A stretch of DNA of 64,000 nt. It comes from Lutimaribacter degradans. Lineage in GTDB: Bacteria > Pseudomonadota > Alphaproteobacteria > Rhodobacterales > Rhodobacteraceae. The first letter of the stretch is position 1, and every line of letters begins with the position of its first letter. The stretch is taken from contig NZ_JAMQGO010000005.1 of assembly GCF_023703375.1 (NCBI RefSeq), forward strand, positions 62,001 to 126,000, read 5' to 3'. The notes below the pieces were generated by a model. That model was given only the letters and a program-made list of their open reading frames with translations. It was not told where the DNA came from and did no database searches. This document shows, piece after piece, positions 16,350 to 24,838 of this stretch. Made by a program: the position numbers and the translations under genes.

Positions 16350-18806
16350 ATGCCAACGACATTTTCCCTTTTTTACCTTGGCGATGCCCCAGAAATCGAC
16401 ACGGTCGAAGGCAACACCTATTCCGAAAACGATTCCGCGCTCAACGGAATGGTTTTCGGCGGGTCGGGCAACGAGATCGCGTCGAACCTGCAAACACTGA
16501 GCGATGCGCCTTCCGACAACTACACAGGTGGCACATCCTCCGCCTATGACGCGAACAACCTTTACTGGAACGAGAGCTTTTCAATAGATGGTGGCCCGTT
16601 GCAGGTGCATGACGCCACCATGCTCTATAATGGCACCACGATCCGCTACACGGACGGCACAACCGCCACGGTCGATGCCATCGTGATGCAGGATACAAAC
16701 GGCAGCCTGTATCTGCTGCCTCCGACGACGGGGCCCAATGCCTATAGCGACGCGCTGGAAGCCAAGCCGATCTCGTCCGTCACCCTGGGCACGTCGGCCC
16801 CGGCGAACGGATTTGGCGCCTATGGCATGACCGCCGACCGTTATGTGCTTACCGTCAATGACTTCACGGTCGAGGGCACGGTCGGCAACGATGTGATCGA
16901 CGCGGGGTATGACGGTGATCCCCAGGGCGACCGTGTCGATGGCAGCGACAATATCGCCGGCACGAACGATGACATGATCGAAGCCCATGACGGCGACGAC
17001 TTGGTGTTCGCGGGCGATGGCGCCGACACCGTCGACGGTGGCACAGGCAACGACACGCTGAACGGACAGGCCGGCAATGACCTGCTGATCGGTGACACCG
17101 GCGATGACCTGCTTGATGGCGGGGCAGGGGCAGACACGCTGGTTGGCGGCGCGGGCAGCGACACGGCGATCGGCAGTGAAGGCGCGGACGAGATCAACCT
17201 GAACAATGGCCAGGATTATGTCGACTACAGCGGCTCTGGCGGGGCGGTCAATGTCGACCTGACGACGAACACGGGCAGCGGCGGTTACGCCGAGGGTGAT
17301 ACCTATCAGGGCGTCGACGGTGTGACCGGATCGGCGTTCGACGACACGATCACCGGCTTTGACGGGCAATCCTTTGATCAGGAAGATGGTTATACCAACG
17401 ATTTGTCCGGTGGTGGCGGAAATGACCGGATTTCCGGTCTTGGTGGCGGCGATACGCTACGCGGCGGCACTGGAAACGACACGCTTTATGGCGGCGCGGG
17501 CCAAGACACGGTTTCCGGCGATGAGGGCGATGATTACATTTTCGGTGACAGCCAGGGGCTGGATACTGATGATTACCTTTCGGGTGGTGGCGGCACGGCA
17601 ACCAGCCTGACGGTGACGAACCAAGCCGACGCGCCCATCGAACTTTGGTGGATCGACGGTGAGGGGACGTTGCAGTTTTACGCGACGATCCAGCCGGGCG
17701 ACACGCATGTGCAGCCAACCTTTACCGACCACAACTGGGTGTTGCGCGATGAAGATGGCCTTGACCTGGAAATCATCGAAGGCGCCGCCAACCAATCTGT
17801 TACCTATGGACCAGATCTGGACGATAGCCTGATCGGAGGGGCGGGCAACGATACGATCCATGGCCAGCATGGCGATGACACGATACTTGGCGGCGCCGGC
17901 GACGATGTGATCCATGGAGGCCCCGGCGCCGACCATATGATGGGCGAGGCTGGCAACGATGTTTTCACCCTGACCAGCGGCGACACCGCCACGGGTGGGG
18001 ATGGTGATGACGTGTTCAATGTCGGGCCCGGCGACCTGGCCGGCGGCACGCTGACGGTCGACGGATCGGAAGGCGCGGAAACCGATGGCGACACGCTGAA
18101 CATCACTGGCCCGGCGGAAATAATCCATGATTCCGATGACCCCGAGGCCGGAACCGTCACCTGGCTGGATGGCACCACCTTGTCTTTCTCGAATATCGAG
18201 AATGTCAATTATGTGCCCTGTTTCACCGCCGACAGCCTTATCAAGACCCTGCGCGGCGAGGTGCGGGCGGTGGATATCCGGCTGGGCGACATGGTTCTGA
18301 CGCGCGACGCGGGCTATCAGCCGGTGCGCTGGACTGGCGCGCGGCGGTTGTCGCCATCTGTCTTGCGGGCCAACCCCGAACTGCGCCCGGTGCGTATCGG
18401 TGCCGGGGCGCTTGGGTGCAACCAGCCCGAGCACGACCTGACCGTGTCACCGCAGCACCGAGTGCTGATCGGTAGTGCGCTGACGCAGCTTTGGTTCGGC
18501 GAGGAAGAGGTGCTGGTCGCGGCGCATCATCTGACCTGTCTTGACCGCGTGAAACAGGTTCGGCCTGACACGGGTGTCACCTATGTGCACATGATGTTCG
18601 ACAATCACCAGATCATCTGTGGTGACGGCGCCTGGAGCGAGAGTTTTCAACCCGGCGATATGACATTGGCCGGGATGGACGGCCCGCAACGCGAAGAACT
18701 GTTCGCGGTCTTTCCGTCGCTGCGCCGCAAGACCGTCAGTGCTGCCTATCCGGCGGCGCGGATAACCCTCAAGGCGCACGAGGCAAGGGTGTTGGCACTG
18801 GCTTAA
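16350..18806 (+). CDS. RTX/Hint protein with a VHL-beta-like insert
   Basis: Predicted secreted protein of 818 residues. The start at 16350 is chosen because the N-terminus (Y-L-G, then D-T-V-E, S-E-N-D, L-N-G) then lines up with that of the giant protein. Parts: the shared N-terminal module (about 1-165); an RTX entry motif G-D-P-Q-G-D-R-V-D (about 174-215); calcium-binding repeats; an insert at about 417-485 whose L-W-W-I-D-G-E-G-T-L-Q-F-Y-A-T-I-Q-P-G resembles the beta domain of von Hippel-Lindau proteins; more RTX; and a Hint domain from Cys624 (V-P-C-F-T-A) with S-P-Q-H-R-V-L and the tail W-S-E-S-F-Q-P-G-D-M. The Hint domain appears intact. Its stop overlaps the stop of the convergent mocA-like gene. 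Confidence 0.88.
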   Translation: MPTTFSLFYLGDAPEIDTVEGNTYSENDSALNGMVFGGSGNEIASNLQTLSDAPSDNYTGGTSSAYDANNLYWNESFSIDGGPLQVHDATMLYNGTTIRYTDGTTATVDAIVMQDTNGSLYLLPPTTGPNAYSDALEAKPISSVTLGTSAPANGFGAYGMTADRYVLTVNDFTVEGTVGNDVIDAGYDGDPQGDRVDGSDNIAGTNDDMIEAHDGDDLVFAGDGADTVDGGTGNDTLNGQAGNDLLIGDTGDDLLDGGAGADTLVGGAGSDTAIGSEGADEINLNNGQDYVDYSGSGGAVNVDLTTNTGSGGYAEGDTYQGVDGVTGSAFDDTITGFDGQSFDQEDGYTNDLSGGGGNDRISGLGGGDTLRGGTGNDTLYGGAGQDTVSGDEGDDYIFGDSQGLDTDDYLSGGGGTATSLTVTNQADAPIELWWIDGEGTLQFYATIQPGDTHVQPTFTDHNWVLRDEDGLDLEIIEGAANQSVTYGPDLDDSLIGGAGNDTIHGQHGDDTILGGAGDDVIHGGPGADHMMGEAGNDVFTLTSGDTATGGDGDDVFNVGPGDLAGGTLTVDGSEGAETDGDTLNITGPAEIIHDSDDPEAGTVTWLDGTTLSFSNIENVNYVPCFTADSLIKTLRGEVRAVDIRLGDMVLTRDAGYQPVRWTGARRLSPSVLRANPELRPVRIGAGALGCNQPEHDLTVSPQHRVLIGSALTQLWFGEEEVLVAAHHLTCLDRVKQVRPDTGVTYVHMMFDNHQIICGDGAWSESFQPGDMTLAGMDGPQREELFAVFPSLRRKTVSAAYPAARITLKAHEARVLALA

Positions 18807-19387
18807 CCCGGTTGCCGGGCTCGCCAGTCGGCCCATGCCTCGGGCGTGTCGAGGTCGGTGGTGGCATGGGTGCCGGGCAGGGCACACAGGCGCAAGGCGT
18901 CCGAGTTTGCGAAAATAACGCTGCGGGCGCCATTATCGCCAGATATGTTTTGCAGTTGTGCAAAGGTGTAGCGTGGAAAGATCACCGGGTGGCCCGGCGT
19001 GCCATCGGCAGACGTGGCCCGCAGGATGCCGCCATCGTGAGTCTCGGCCATTTGCATCATATCGTCGGTGGTGATCTCGGGCATGTCGGCAGGCAGGATC
19101 ATGACTCCCGAGACGGTGGCGGGCAACGCCGCCACCCCGGCGCGGATAGAGGCCGCCATGCCCTCGTCGGCATCGGGCACGGGCACGGGCTGCGCGCCCC
19201 TTGGCAACAGCGCGCCGCGCGGATGGAAAAGGGCTGGCAGCGTGACCCATACGGGCAACCCGGTGTCCAGCGCCCGGCGTGCCACGACCGACAGCAGGGC
19301 GGTGCCATCGACCGGCTCGGCCAGTTTGTCGGCCCCGCGCATCCGGCTAGATTGCCCCGCGGCCAGTATGAGAATTGCCAGCGTCAT
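18803..19387 (-). CDS. MocA/MobA-like nucleotidyltransferase
   Basis: A protein of 194 residues with the sugar-phosphate/molybdopterin nucleotidyltransferase signature L-A-A-G-Q-S-S-R-M-R-G-A-D-K-L at the N-terminus, a metal-binding L-P-A-D-M-P and G-H-P-V-I-F-P. This matches the MocA group, which adds CMP or GMP to molybdopterin, more than other NTP transferases. The start at 19387 puts the glycine-rich loop at the N-terminus. The nearest molybdenum enzyme is SoxC, but that enzyme type does not need a dinucleotide cofactor, so a partner enzyme probably lies elsewhere. Confidence 0.75.
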   Translation of the reverse strand: MTLAILILAAGQSSRMRGADKLAEPVDGTALLSVVARRALDTGLPVWVTLPALFHPRGALLPRGAQPVPVPDADEGMAASIRAGVAALPATVSGVMILPADMPEITTDDMMQMAETHDGGILRATSADGTPGHPVIFPRYTFAQLQNISGDNGARSVIFANSDALRLCALPGTHATTDLDTPEAWADWRARQPG

Positions 19388-19484
19388 GCCTGCGCCCATT
19401 GCCCAGCCTTGTGCCATCGGCCAATCGCGCGGACCTCTGGCCAAGGTTTTCCCGGCAAGATGAAGCGGCAGAGGGCGCGCGCGG

Positions 19485-21902
19485 TCAACCCCGCATCCGG
19501 CTGCCGTCGGGGTCGAACAGCGGCGCCAACTGGCGGCGGGCGGTGCACATCTCGCCCAGAATTTCGATCTCGACCTCAAGGTCATGGGTGATCTTGTCCA
19601 CCGGCACGAAACCGAAGGCGATGGATTTGCCCATGTGGTGCGAATAACCGCCCGAGGTGCAAAAACCCACCACAGCCCCATCAAGCCAGATCGGTTCATA
19701 GGCCACGACATCGGCATCTTTCACCGCGACCTCGAAGGTCAGCAAGCGCCGCGCCGGGCCGCTGTCCCGCTCGGCCCGGGCGGCGGCGCGGCCAATGAAA
19801 TCGGCGTCTTTCTTCCAGGCGATGAAGCGGTCCATTCCGGTTTCGGCGGGGGTATAATCAGGGCAGAACTCGGCCCCCCAACTGCCAAAATGCTTGTCGA
19901 GCCGCAGCGACATCATTGCGCGCATCCCGAAGGGGCGCATGCCCCAGGGTTTTCCGGCCTCCCACAGGGTGTGCCACAGCGCACGCTGGGCCATCGGGTC
20001 GCAATAAATCTCGAAACCCAGGTCGCCGGTATAGCTGACGCGCTGGACCAGGCAATCTGCCATGCCAAGGGTTGCGTGGCGCAGGTCCATGAAACGCATA
20101 TCCGACAGGTCGCTGCGCGTGCAGGCGGCCAGAACCTCGCGCGCCTTGGGGCCTGCGACCTGGAACCCGGTCAGCCGGTCGCTGATGTTTTCCACCCGCA
20201 CGCCCGGCGCCTCGTTCCTTTCGAACCACCGCATGTGGAAGGCCTGCGCGCCGTAGCTGGCGGTAAGCTGAAAGGTTTCCTCGTTCAGGCAGGACACGGT
20301 GAAATCGCCCATCAGCCGCCCGGCAGGCGACAGCATCGGCGTCAGTGACAGGCGCCCGGGCGCGGGTATGCGGCCGGCCATGACCCGATCCAGCCAGGCC
20401 CGCGCGCCGGGGCCGGTGACCATGTATTTGCCGAAATTATGCACCTCGTTGATGCCCACGCAGCCGCGCACCGCCGCTACCTCGCGCGCGGTGGCATCCC
20501 ACGCGTTCGAACGCCGGAACGACGGGGTCTCAAAGCGCGGCTCGTCGGCCTCGGCAAAGTAATTCACCACTTCCAGACCGTATTGCGCGCCCCAGACGGC
20601 GCCCATCTGGTCGAAGATGTCGTACATCGGTGTCTGCCGGAACGGGCGCGCAGCGGGCAGCTCCTCGTTCGGGTAGCTGACGGAAAACCGTTTCTGGTAG
20701 TTTTCAATCACCTTGGGGCGGGTATAGCCCGGCGTGATCCAGTCGCCGAAGCGGGCGCAATCCATGGCGAAAGTGTCACGCTCGGTCTCGCCCTCGACCA
20801 TCCATTGCGCCAGCATCAGCCCCACGCCGCCGCCTTGCGAAAAGCCGGCCATGACCGCGCAGGCCGACCAGTAATTGCGCATTCCCGGCACCGGCCCGAC
20901 CAGCGGGTTGCCATCGGGGGCAAAGGTGAACGGCCCGTGGATGACCGATTTGACACCTGCCTTTTCAAGCGCGGGAAAGCGGCGATAGGCAAAGGCAATG
21001 CTGTCTTCGATCTTTTCGAAATCGTCGGGCAACAGTTCGTGGCCGAAATCCCAGGGCGTGCCATCGACGGCCCAGGGGCGGCAGGGTTGTTCGTAGAAAC
21101 CGATGCAAAGGCCCTTGCCCTCCTGGCGCAGGTAGCTTTCGCCGGCCGGGTCCATCACGTGGGGGTGTTCGCGGCCCTCGGCGGCCATGTCCAGGATCAG
21201 GGGCACATCCTCGGTGACGATATACTGGTGCTCCATCGGGTGCAGCGGGAAATAGACGCCGGCCATCGCGCCCAGCTCGCGCGCCCAAAGGCCGGCGGCG
21301 TTGACCAGGTGTTCGGCGTGGATCGTGCCTTTTTCCGTCACGACATCCCATGTGCCATCGGCGCGCTGGGTTGTGGCGACCACCTTGCAGTGGGTTTCGA
21401 TCGTGGCCCCGCGCATGCGCGCGGCCCTGGCATAGGCGTGGGTTGTGCCCGACGGGTCAAGATGCCCGTCCAGCGGATCGTAGAGCCCGCCGATAACGCC
21501 ATCGAGGTTGGTGACCGGCGCGATTTTCGCGATCTCTTCGGGGCCGACGATCTCGGTCTCGAGCCCCATGTAGCGGTGCTTGGCGCGTTCGGCCAGGAAC
21601 ATGTCCATACGTTCAGGGGTGTCGGCCAGCGTCACGCCGCCAACGTGGTGCAACCCGCAAGACATGCCGGTGATCTCTTCGAGCTCTTTGTAGAGCCGGA
21701 TCGTGTAGCCCTGCAGAGCGGCCATGTTCGTATCGCCGTTGAGCGTGTGAAACCCGCCCGCCGCGTGCCAGGTGCTGCCCGAGGTCAGGTCGCTGCGTTC
21801 GATCAGCATCACGTCGGACCAGCCCAGTTTCGTGAGGTGATACAGAACGCTACAGCCGACAACGCCGCCGCCGATCACGGCCACTCGGGTGGTGGTTTTC
21901 AT
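19485..21902 (-). CDS. FAD oxidoreductase–GcvT fusion (dimethylglycine/sarcosine dehydrogenase-like), copy A
   Basis: A protein of 805 residues: an N-terminal DAO-type FAD domain (V-I-G-G-G-V-V-G-C-S at 9-18), G-S-T-W-H46-A-A, where this histidine is the covalent FAD site in dimethylglycine and sarcosine dehydrogenases, and a C-terminal folate-binding GcvT/aminomethyltransferase domain from about residue 430. The expected reaction is oxidative N-demethylation, passing the one-carbon unit to tetrahydrofolate. It is divergent from a paralogue of exactly the same length. AGGGAG lies upstream of the start. The substrate is inferred from family and from the Rieske oxygenase nearby; dimethylglycine or sarcosine are the leading candidates. 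Confidence 0.85.
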   Translation of the reverse strand: MKTTTRVAVIGGGVVGCSVLYHLTKLGWSDVMLIERSDLTSGSTWHAAGGFHTLNGDTNMAALQGYTIRLYKELEEITGMSCGLHHVGGVTLADTPERMDMFLAERAKHRYMGLETEIVGPEEIAKIAPVTNLDGVIGGLYDPLDGHLDPSGTTHAYARAARMRGATIETHCKVVATTQRADGTWDVVTEKGTIHAEHLVNAAGLWARELGAMAGVYFPLHPMEHQYIVTEDVPLILDMAAEGREHPHVMDPAGESYLRQEGKGLCIGFYEQPCRPWAVDGTPWDFGHELLPDDFEKIEDSIAFAYRRFPALEKAGVKSVIHGPFTFAPDGNPLVGPVPGMRNYWSACAVMAGFSQGGGVGLMLAQWMVEGETERDTFAMDCARFGDWITPGYTRPKVIENYQKRFSVSYPNEELPAARPFRQTPMYDIFDQMGAVWGAQYGLEVVNYFAEADEPRFETPSFRRSNAWDATAREVAAVRGCVGINEVHNFGKYMVTGPGARAWLDRVMAGRIPAPGRLSLTPMLSPAGRLMGDFTVSCLNEETFQLTASYGAQAFHMRWFERNEAPGVRVENISDRLTGFQVAGPKAREVLAACTRSDLSDMRFMDLRHATLGMADCLVQRVSYTGDLGFEIYCDPMAQRALWHTLWEAGKPWGMRPFGMRAMMSLRLDKHFGSWGAEFCPDYTPAETGMDRFIAWKKDADFIGRAAARAERDSGPARRLLTFEVAVKDADVVAYEPIWLDGAVVGFCTSGGYSHHMGKSIAFGFVPVDKITHDLEVEIEILGEMCTARRQLAPLFDPDGSRMRG

Positions 21903-21968
21903 CTGCCTTATCTCCCTGTCGCTTTACCGCAGGCTTTCCTGTCCGGGGATGTCCCGCAAGCCAAAAGA

Positions 21969-21984
21969 CGACACTTTGCGTCGC
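21969..21984. promoter_or_regulatory. Palindromic motif, site 1 (between the divergent dehydrogenases)
   Basis: CGACACTTTGCGTCGC; read on the minus strand this is GCGAC, seven bases, GTCG. It matches site 2 (22012-22027) at 13 of 16 positions after reversal; the two centres are 43 bases apart, about four helical turns. A related site lies upstream of the Rieske gene. Confidence 0.5.
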
Positions 21985-22011
21985 GCAGGGCAAATGCCGA
22001 CTTGTATCAGC

Positions 22012-22027
22012 GCGACGAAACATGTCG
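22012..22027. promoter_or_regulatory. Palindromic motif, site 2 (between the divergent dehydrogenases)
   Basis: GCGACGAAACATGTCG, arms GCGAC and GTCG. It is placed to control copy A, copy B or both from the 192-base divergent region. Confidence 0.5.
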
Positions 22028-22094
22028 GGATCGGGCAATTATCGCGCCGGGAATCCGTCAATCTGAGCCTAAACGCGGACCAAGGGATGCCAAG

Positions 22095-24512
22095 ATGAAG
22101 ACCCATGCCCAAGCTGTCGTGATCGGCGGCGGTGTAATCGGATGCTCGATCCTCTATCACCTGACCAAGCTGGGCTGGCACGACGTGGTGCTGCTGGAGC
22201 GTGACGAACTGACAAGTGGTAGCACCTGGCACGCGGCTGCCAATATCCACGGGCTGCATGACAGTGCCAATATCAGCCGCCTGCAACACTATACCATGAC
22301 GCTCTACAACGCGCTCGAGGCCGAAACAGGCCAAAGCTGCGGCGTGTTCCAGCCTGGCAGTCTGTACCTGGCCCAGACCGAGAACCGCGAACACCAACTG
22401 CGCCTGCAAGAGGCCAAGGCGCGCCTTTACGGCATGAATTTCCACGAAATATCCCGCGACGAGGCCGAGCGCCTGCACCCCTTGGTGAATTTCGATGGCA
22501 TCCGTTGCATCATGTATGAACCCGATGGCGGCAATGTCGACCCTTCGGGCGTGACGAATGCCTACGCGGTGGGCGCGCGCCAGCGCGGTGCCGAGATCCA
22601 TCGGTTCACGCCCGTCACCGCCACCGAGGCGCAGGCAGATGGCACATGGATCGTGCGCACGCCCAAGGGCGATATCCGCACCGGCTGGGTGATCAACGCC
22701 GCCGGTCTTTGGGGGCGCGAGGTGGCGCGGCTTGCAGGGATCGAAGTGCCGCTGCAACCCACCGAACACCAGTATTTCGTCACCGAAACGATCGAGCAGA
22801 TCGCTGGGCTGGACCGGCGCTTGCCCTCGGTTGCCGACCGTGACGGCGAATATTACCTTAGACAAGAGGGCAAGGGCCTGCTGATCGGCGCCTATGAACG
22901 CGACATGCGCTTTTGGGCCGAAGACGGCACGCCGCTGGATTTTGCCCATGACCTGTTCCCCGACGATCTGGAACGGATCATGGAAAACGTCATGCGCGCG
23001 ATGGAGCGTGTGCCCGCCGCGGCCGAGGCGGGCGTGAAACGCGTGATCAACGGCCCGATGATCTGGTCGCCCGACAGCAACGTGATACTCGGCCCGGTGC
23101 CCGAGCTGCGCAATTATTTCATGTGCGGCGGTATCATCCCCGGATTCAGCCAGTCGGCGGGAATGGGGCTGATGGCGGCGCAATGGATCACGCAAGGGGA
23201 AATGGAATACGACATGTTCCCCTGGGACATCGCGCGGTTCGGCCTGTGGGCCATTAACCGCGATTTCGTCAAGGCCAAGGTGCGCGATGTCTATGCCCAT
23301 CGGTTCGCCATCCATTACCCGGGCGAAGAACGTGCCGCCGGCCGCCCCCTGCGCACGCGCCCTGCCTACCGCATGCAGCGCGACATGGGCGCGGTGATGG
23401 GGCTGAACTATGGTTGGGAACATCCGCTCTACTTTGATGCCGATACCCCCGACAGTGCGGGGTTTACGCGGCAACCGTGGTGGGACAGCGTCGGCCGCGA
23501 GGCACGGATGTTGCGCGACGCGGCGGGCATCATCGACATATCGAATTTTGCCAAGTACCGGGTGCAGGGGCCGGGTGCCGAAAACTGGCTGAACGCCGTT
23601 TTCGCCAACCGCATGCCGCGCGCGGTGGGGCGGTCCTGCCTGACGCCGCTGATCGGCAAGCGCGGTGGTATCGCGGGGGATGCCACGGTCACGCGCCTGG
23701 CCGAGGACGAGTTCCTGGTGATCAGTTCGGGCATGGCCGAGCGCTATCACGGGCGGTTCTTCCGGCAGGTGCCGCTGCCCGAGCGCACGCGTTGCGACAG
23801 CGTGACCGAGGCATTGTGCGGCTTCAACGTGGCGGGTCCAGGATCGCGCGACCTGATCCAGCGATTGACCAATGCCTCGCTCGCGACGCCGGATTTTCCG
23901 TTCATGCGCTCGCAACGTATCACCGTTGCGGGTGTCGACGTGGTGGCCTTGCGGGTCAGTTTCACCGGCGATCTCGGGTGGGAGCTGCATTGCGCCGCCG
24001 AAGATCAGGTCGCGCTATACACCGCGCTGCTCGAGGCGGGCCGCGACCTTGGCGCCGGCCCCGTGGGCAGCCGCGCGTTGATGAGCCTGCGCATCGAAAA
24101 GGGCTATGGCTCTTGGTCGCGCGAGTTCAGCCCCGAATACTGGCCGCAAGAGGTTGGACTGGCGCCCCTGGTCAAGATGGACAAGGCGTTCCTGAACAAG
24201 TCGGCCGTGGCCGAGGTGTTGGCAAAGCCCGCGCGCGAAAGGCTTGTCGTGCTTGAACTCGACTCCGACAGCGTCACCGCCAGCAATGCCGACGCGACGG
24301 GCGGCGAGCCTATTTTCAAGAACGGGCAGGGCATCGGGCGGGTAACCTCGGGCGCCTATGGTTACAGCGTTGGCAAATCCCTGGCCCTGGGGTTTGTCAG
24401 CAACGCGGCCCCCGGCGACCGGGTCGAGGTGATGGTTCTGGGCCGCCCGCATGGTGCGACCATCTTGCCCGAACCACCCTTCGACCCGGCGGGCGAAAAG
24501 TTGCGCGCCTGA
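22095..24512 (+). CDS. FAD oxidoreductase–GcvT fusion, copy B
   Basis: A protein of 805 residues with the same architecture as copy A: FAD motif V-I-G-G-G-V-I-G-C-S, G-S-T-W-H46-A-A-N, and a C-terminal GcvT domain (L-R-I-E-K-G-Y-G-S-W, F-T-G-D-L-G-W-E-L). The region just after the flavin histidine differs from copy A (N-I-H-G-L-H-D-S against G-G-F-H-T-L-N-G-D), so the substrates may differ: the pair could act on successive methyl groups. The start at 22095 is the first ATG whose product aligns with copy A; the much longer open frame upstream is the complement of copy A. Confidence 0.85.
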   Translation: MKTHAQAVVIGGGVIGCSILYHLTKLGWHDVVLLERDELTSGSTWHAAANIHGLHDSANISRLQHYTMTLYNALEAETGQSCGVFQPGSLYLAQTENREHQLRLQEAKARLYGMNFHEISRDEAERLHPLVNFDGIRCIMYEPDGGNVDPSGVTNAYAVGARQRGAEIHRFTPVTATEAQADGTWIVRTPKGDIRTGWVINAAGLWGREVARLAGIEVPLQPTEHQYFVTETIEQIAGLDRRLPSVADRDGEYYLRQEGKGLLIGAYERDMRFWAEDGTPLDFAHDLFPDDLERIMENVMRAMERVPAAAEAGVKRVINGPMIWSPDSNVILGPVPELRNYFMCGGIIPGFSQSAGMGLMAAQWITQGEMEYDMFPWDIARFGLWAINRDFVKAKVRDVYAHRFAIHYPGEERAAGRPLRTRPAYRMQRDMGAVMGLNYGWEHPLYFDADTPDSAGFTRQPWWDSVGREARMLRDAAGIIDISNFAKYRVQGPGAENWLNAVFANRMPRAVGRSCLTPLIGKRGGIAGDATVTRLAEDEFLVISSGMAERYHGRFFRQVPLPERTRCDSVTEALCGFNVAGPGSRDLIQRLTNASLATPDFPFMRSQRITVAGVDVVALRVSFTGDLGWELHCAAEDQVALYTALLEAGRDLGAGPVGSRALMSLRIEKGYGSWSREFSPEYWPQEVGLAPLVKMDKAFLNKSAVAEVLAKPARERLVVLELDSDSVTASNADATGGEPIFKNGQGIGRVTSGAYGYSVGKSLALGFVSNAAPGDRVEVMVLGRPHGATILPEPPFDPAGEKLRA

Positions 24513-24560
24513 AGCCTGCGCGCGCCTCTCGTTTCCTCTCTCGAGAAATATCCCGGGGGT

Positions 24561-24579
24561 TTGGGGGCAGAGCCCCCAA
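24561..24579. terminator. Bidirectional hairpin between convergent genes
   Basis: TTGGGGGC, loop AGA, GCCCCCAA in the gap between copy B and the small gene at 24626. GC-rich hairpins of this G-run form are common ends of convergent genes in roseobacters. Confidence 0.6.
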
Positions 24580-24625
24580 TACCAAAACGAATAGCGTGTG
24601 GCGCAGCCACGTCGCTGGCTCGGCG

Positions 24626-24838
24626 TTACTCTTCGCGCCCCGCCGCCTTCAGCCGCCCGTGCAACGCGGCTGCCTCGGGCGCCCCGGCCTCCAGCGCAAA
24701 GACATAGGCATGGGTCAGGTAGAAACAGGCGGCGTCAAAGTCGTTCACGCTGTCGCCGGCCTCGGTATACAGGCCGATCAAGGCGGCGCGATCTTCCCGC
24801 GCATGGGCTGCCAGCAAGCGGCCGTCCAGGTCGCTCAT
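24626..24838 (-). CDS. Small helical protein coupled to the Rieske oxygenase
   Basis: A 70-residue protein whose ATG overlaps the Rieske stop codon (ATGA). It is predicted to be all-helical, with alternating Ala/Leu and acidic residues (A-A-H-A-R-E-D-R-A-A-L-I-G-L-Y and A-C-F-Y-L-T-H-A-Y-V-F-A-L-E-A-G), looking like one or two TPR-type hairpins. I do not recognise the family. The tight coupling suggests it helps fold, stabilise or feed the oxygenase. No signal peptide. Confidence 0.75.
   Translation of the reverse strand: MSDLDGRLLAAHAREDRAALIGLYTEAGDSVNDFDAACFYLTHAYVFALEAGAPEAAALHGRLKAAGREE

Noticed and set aside
20439..22094. 552-codon upstream extension of dehydrogenase copy B
   Set aside because: This part is the complement of copy A. 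The product aligns with copy A only from 22095.
21903..22094. Possible small gene in the divergent region
   Set aside because: No frame with a binding site; the space is better explained by two promoters and the palindromic sites.
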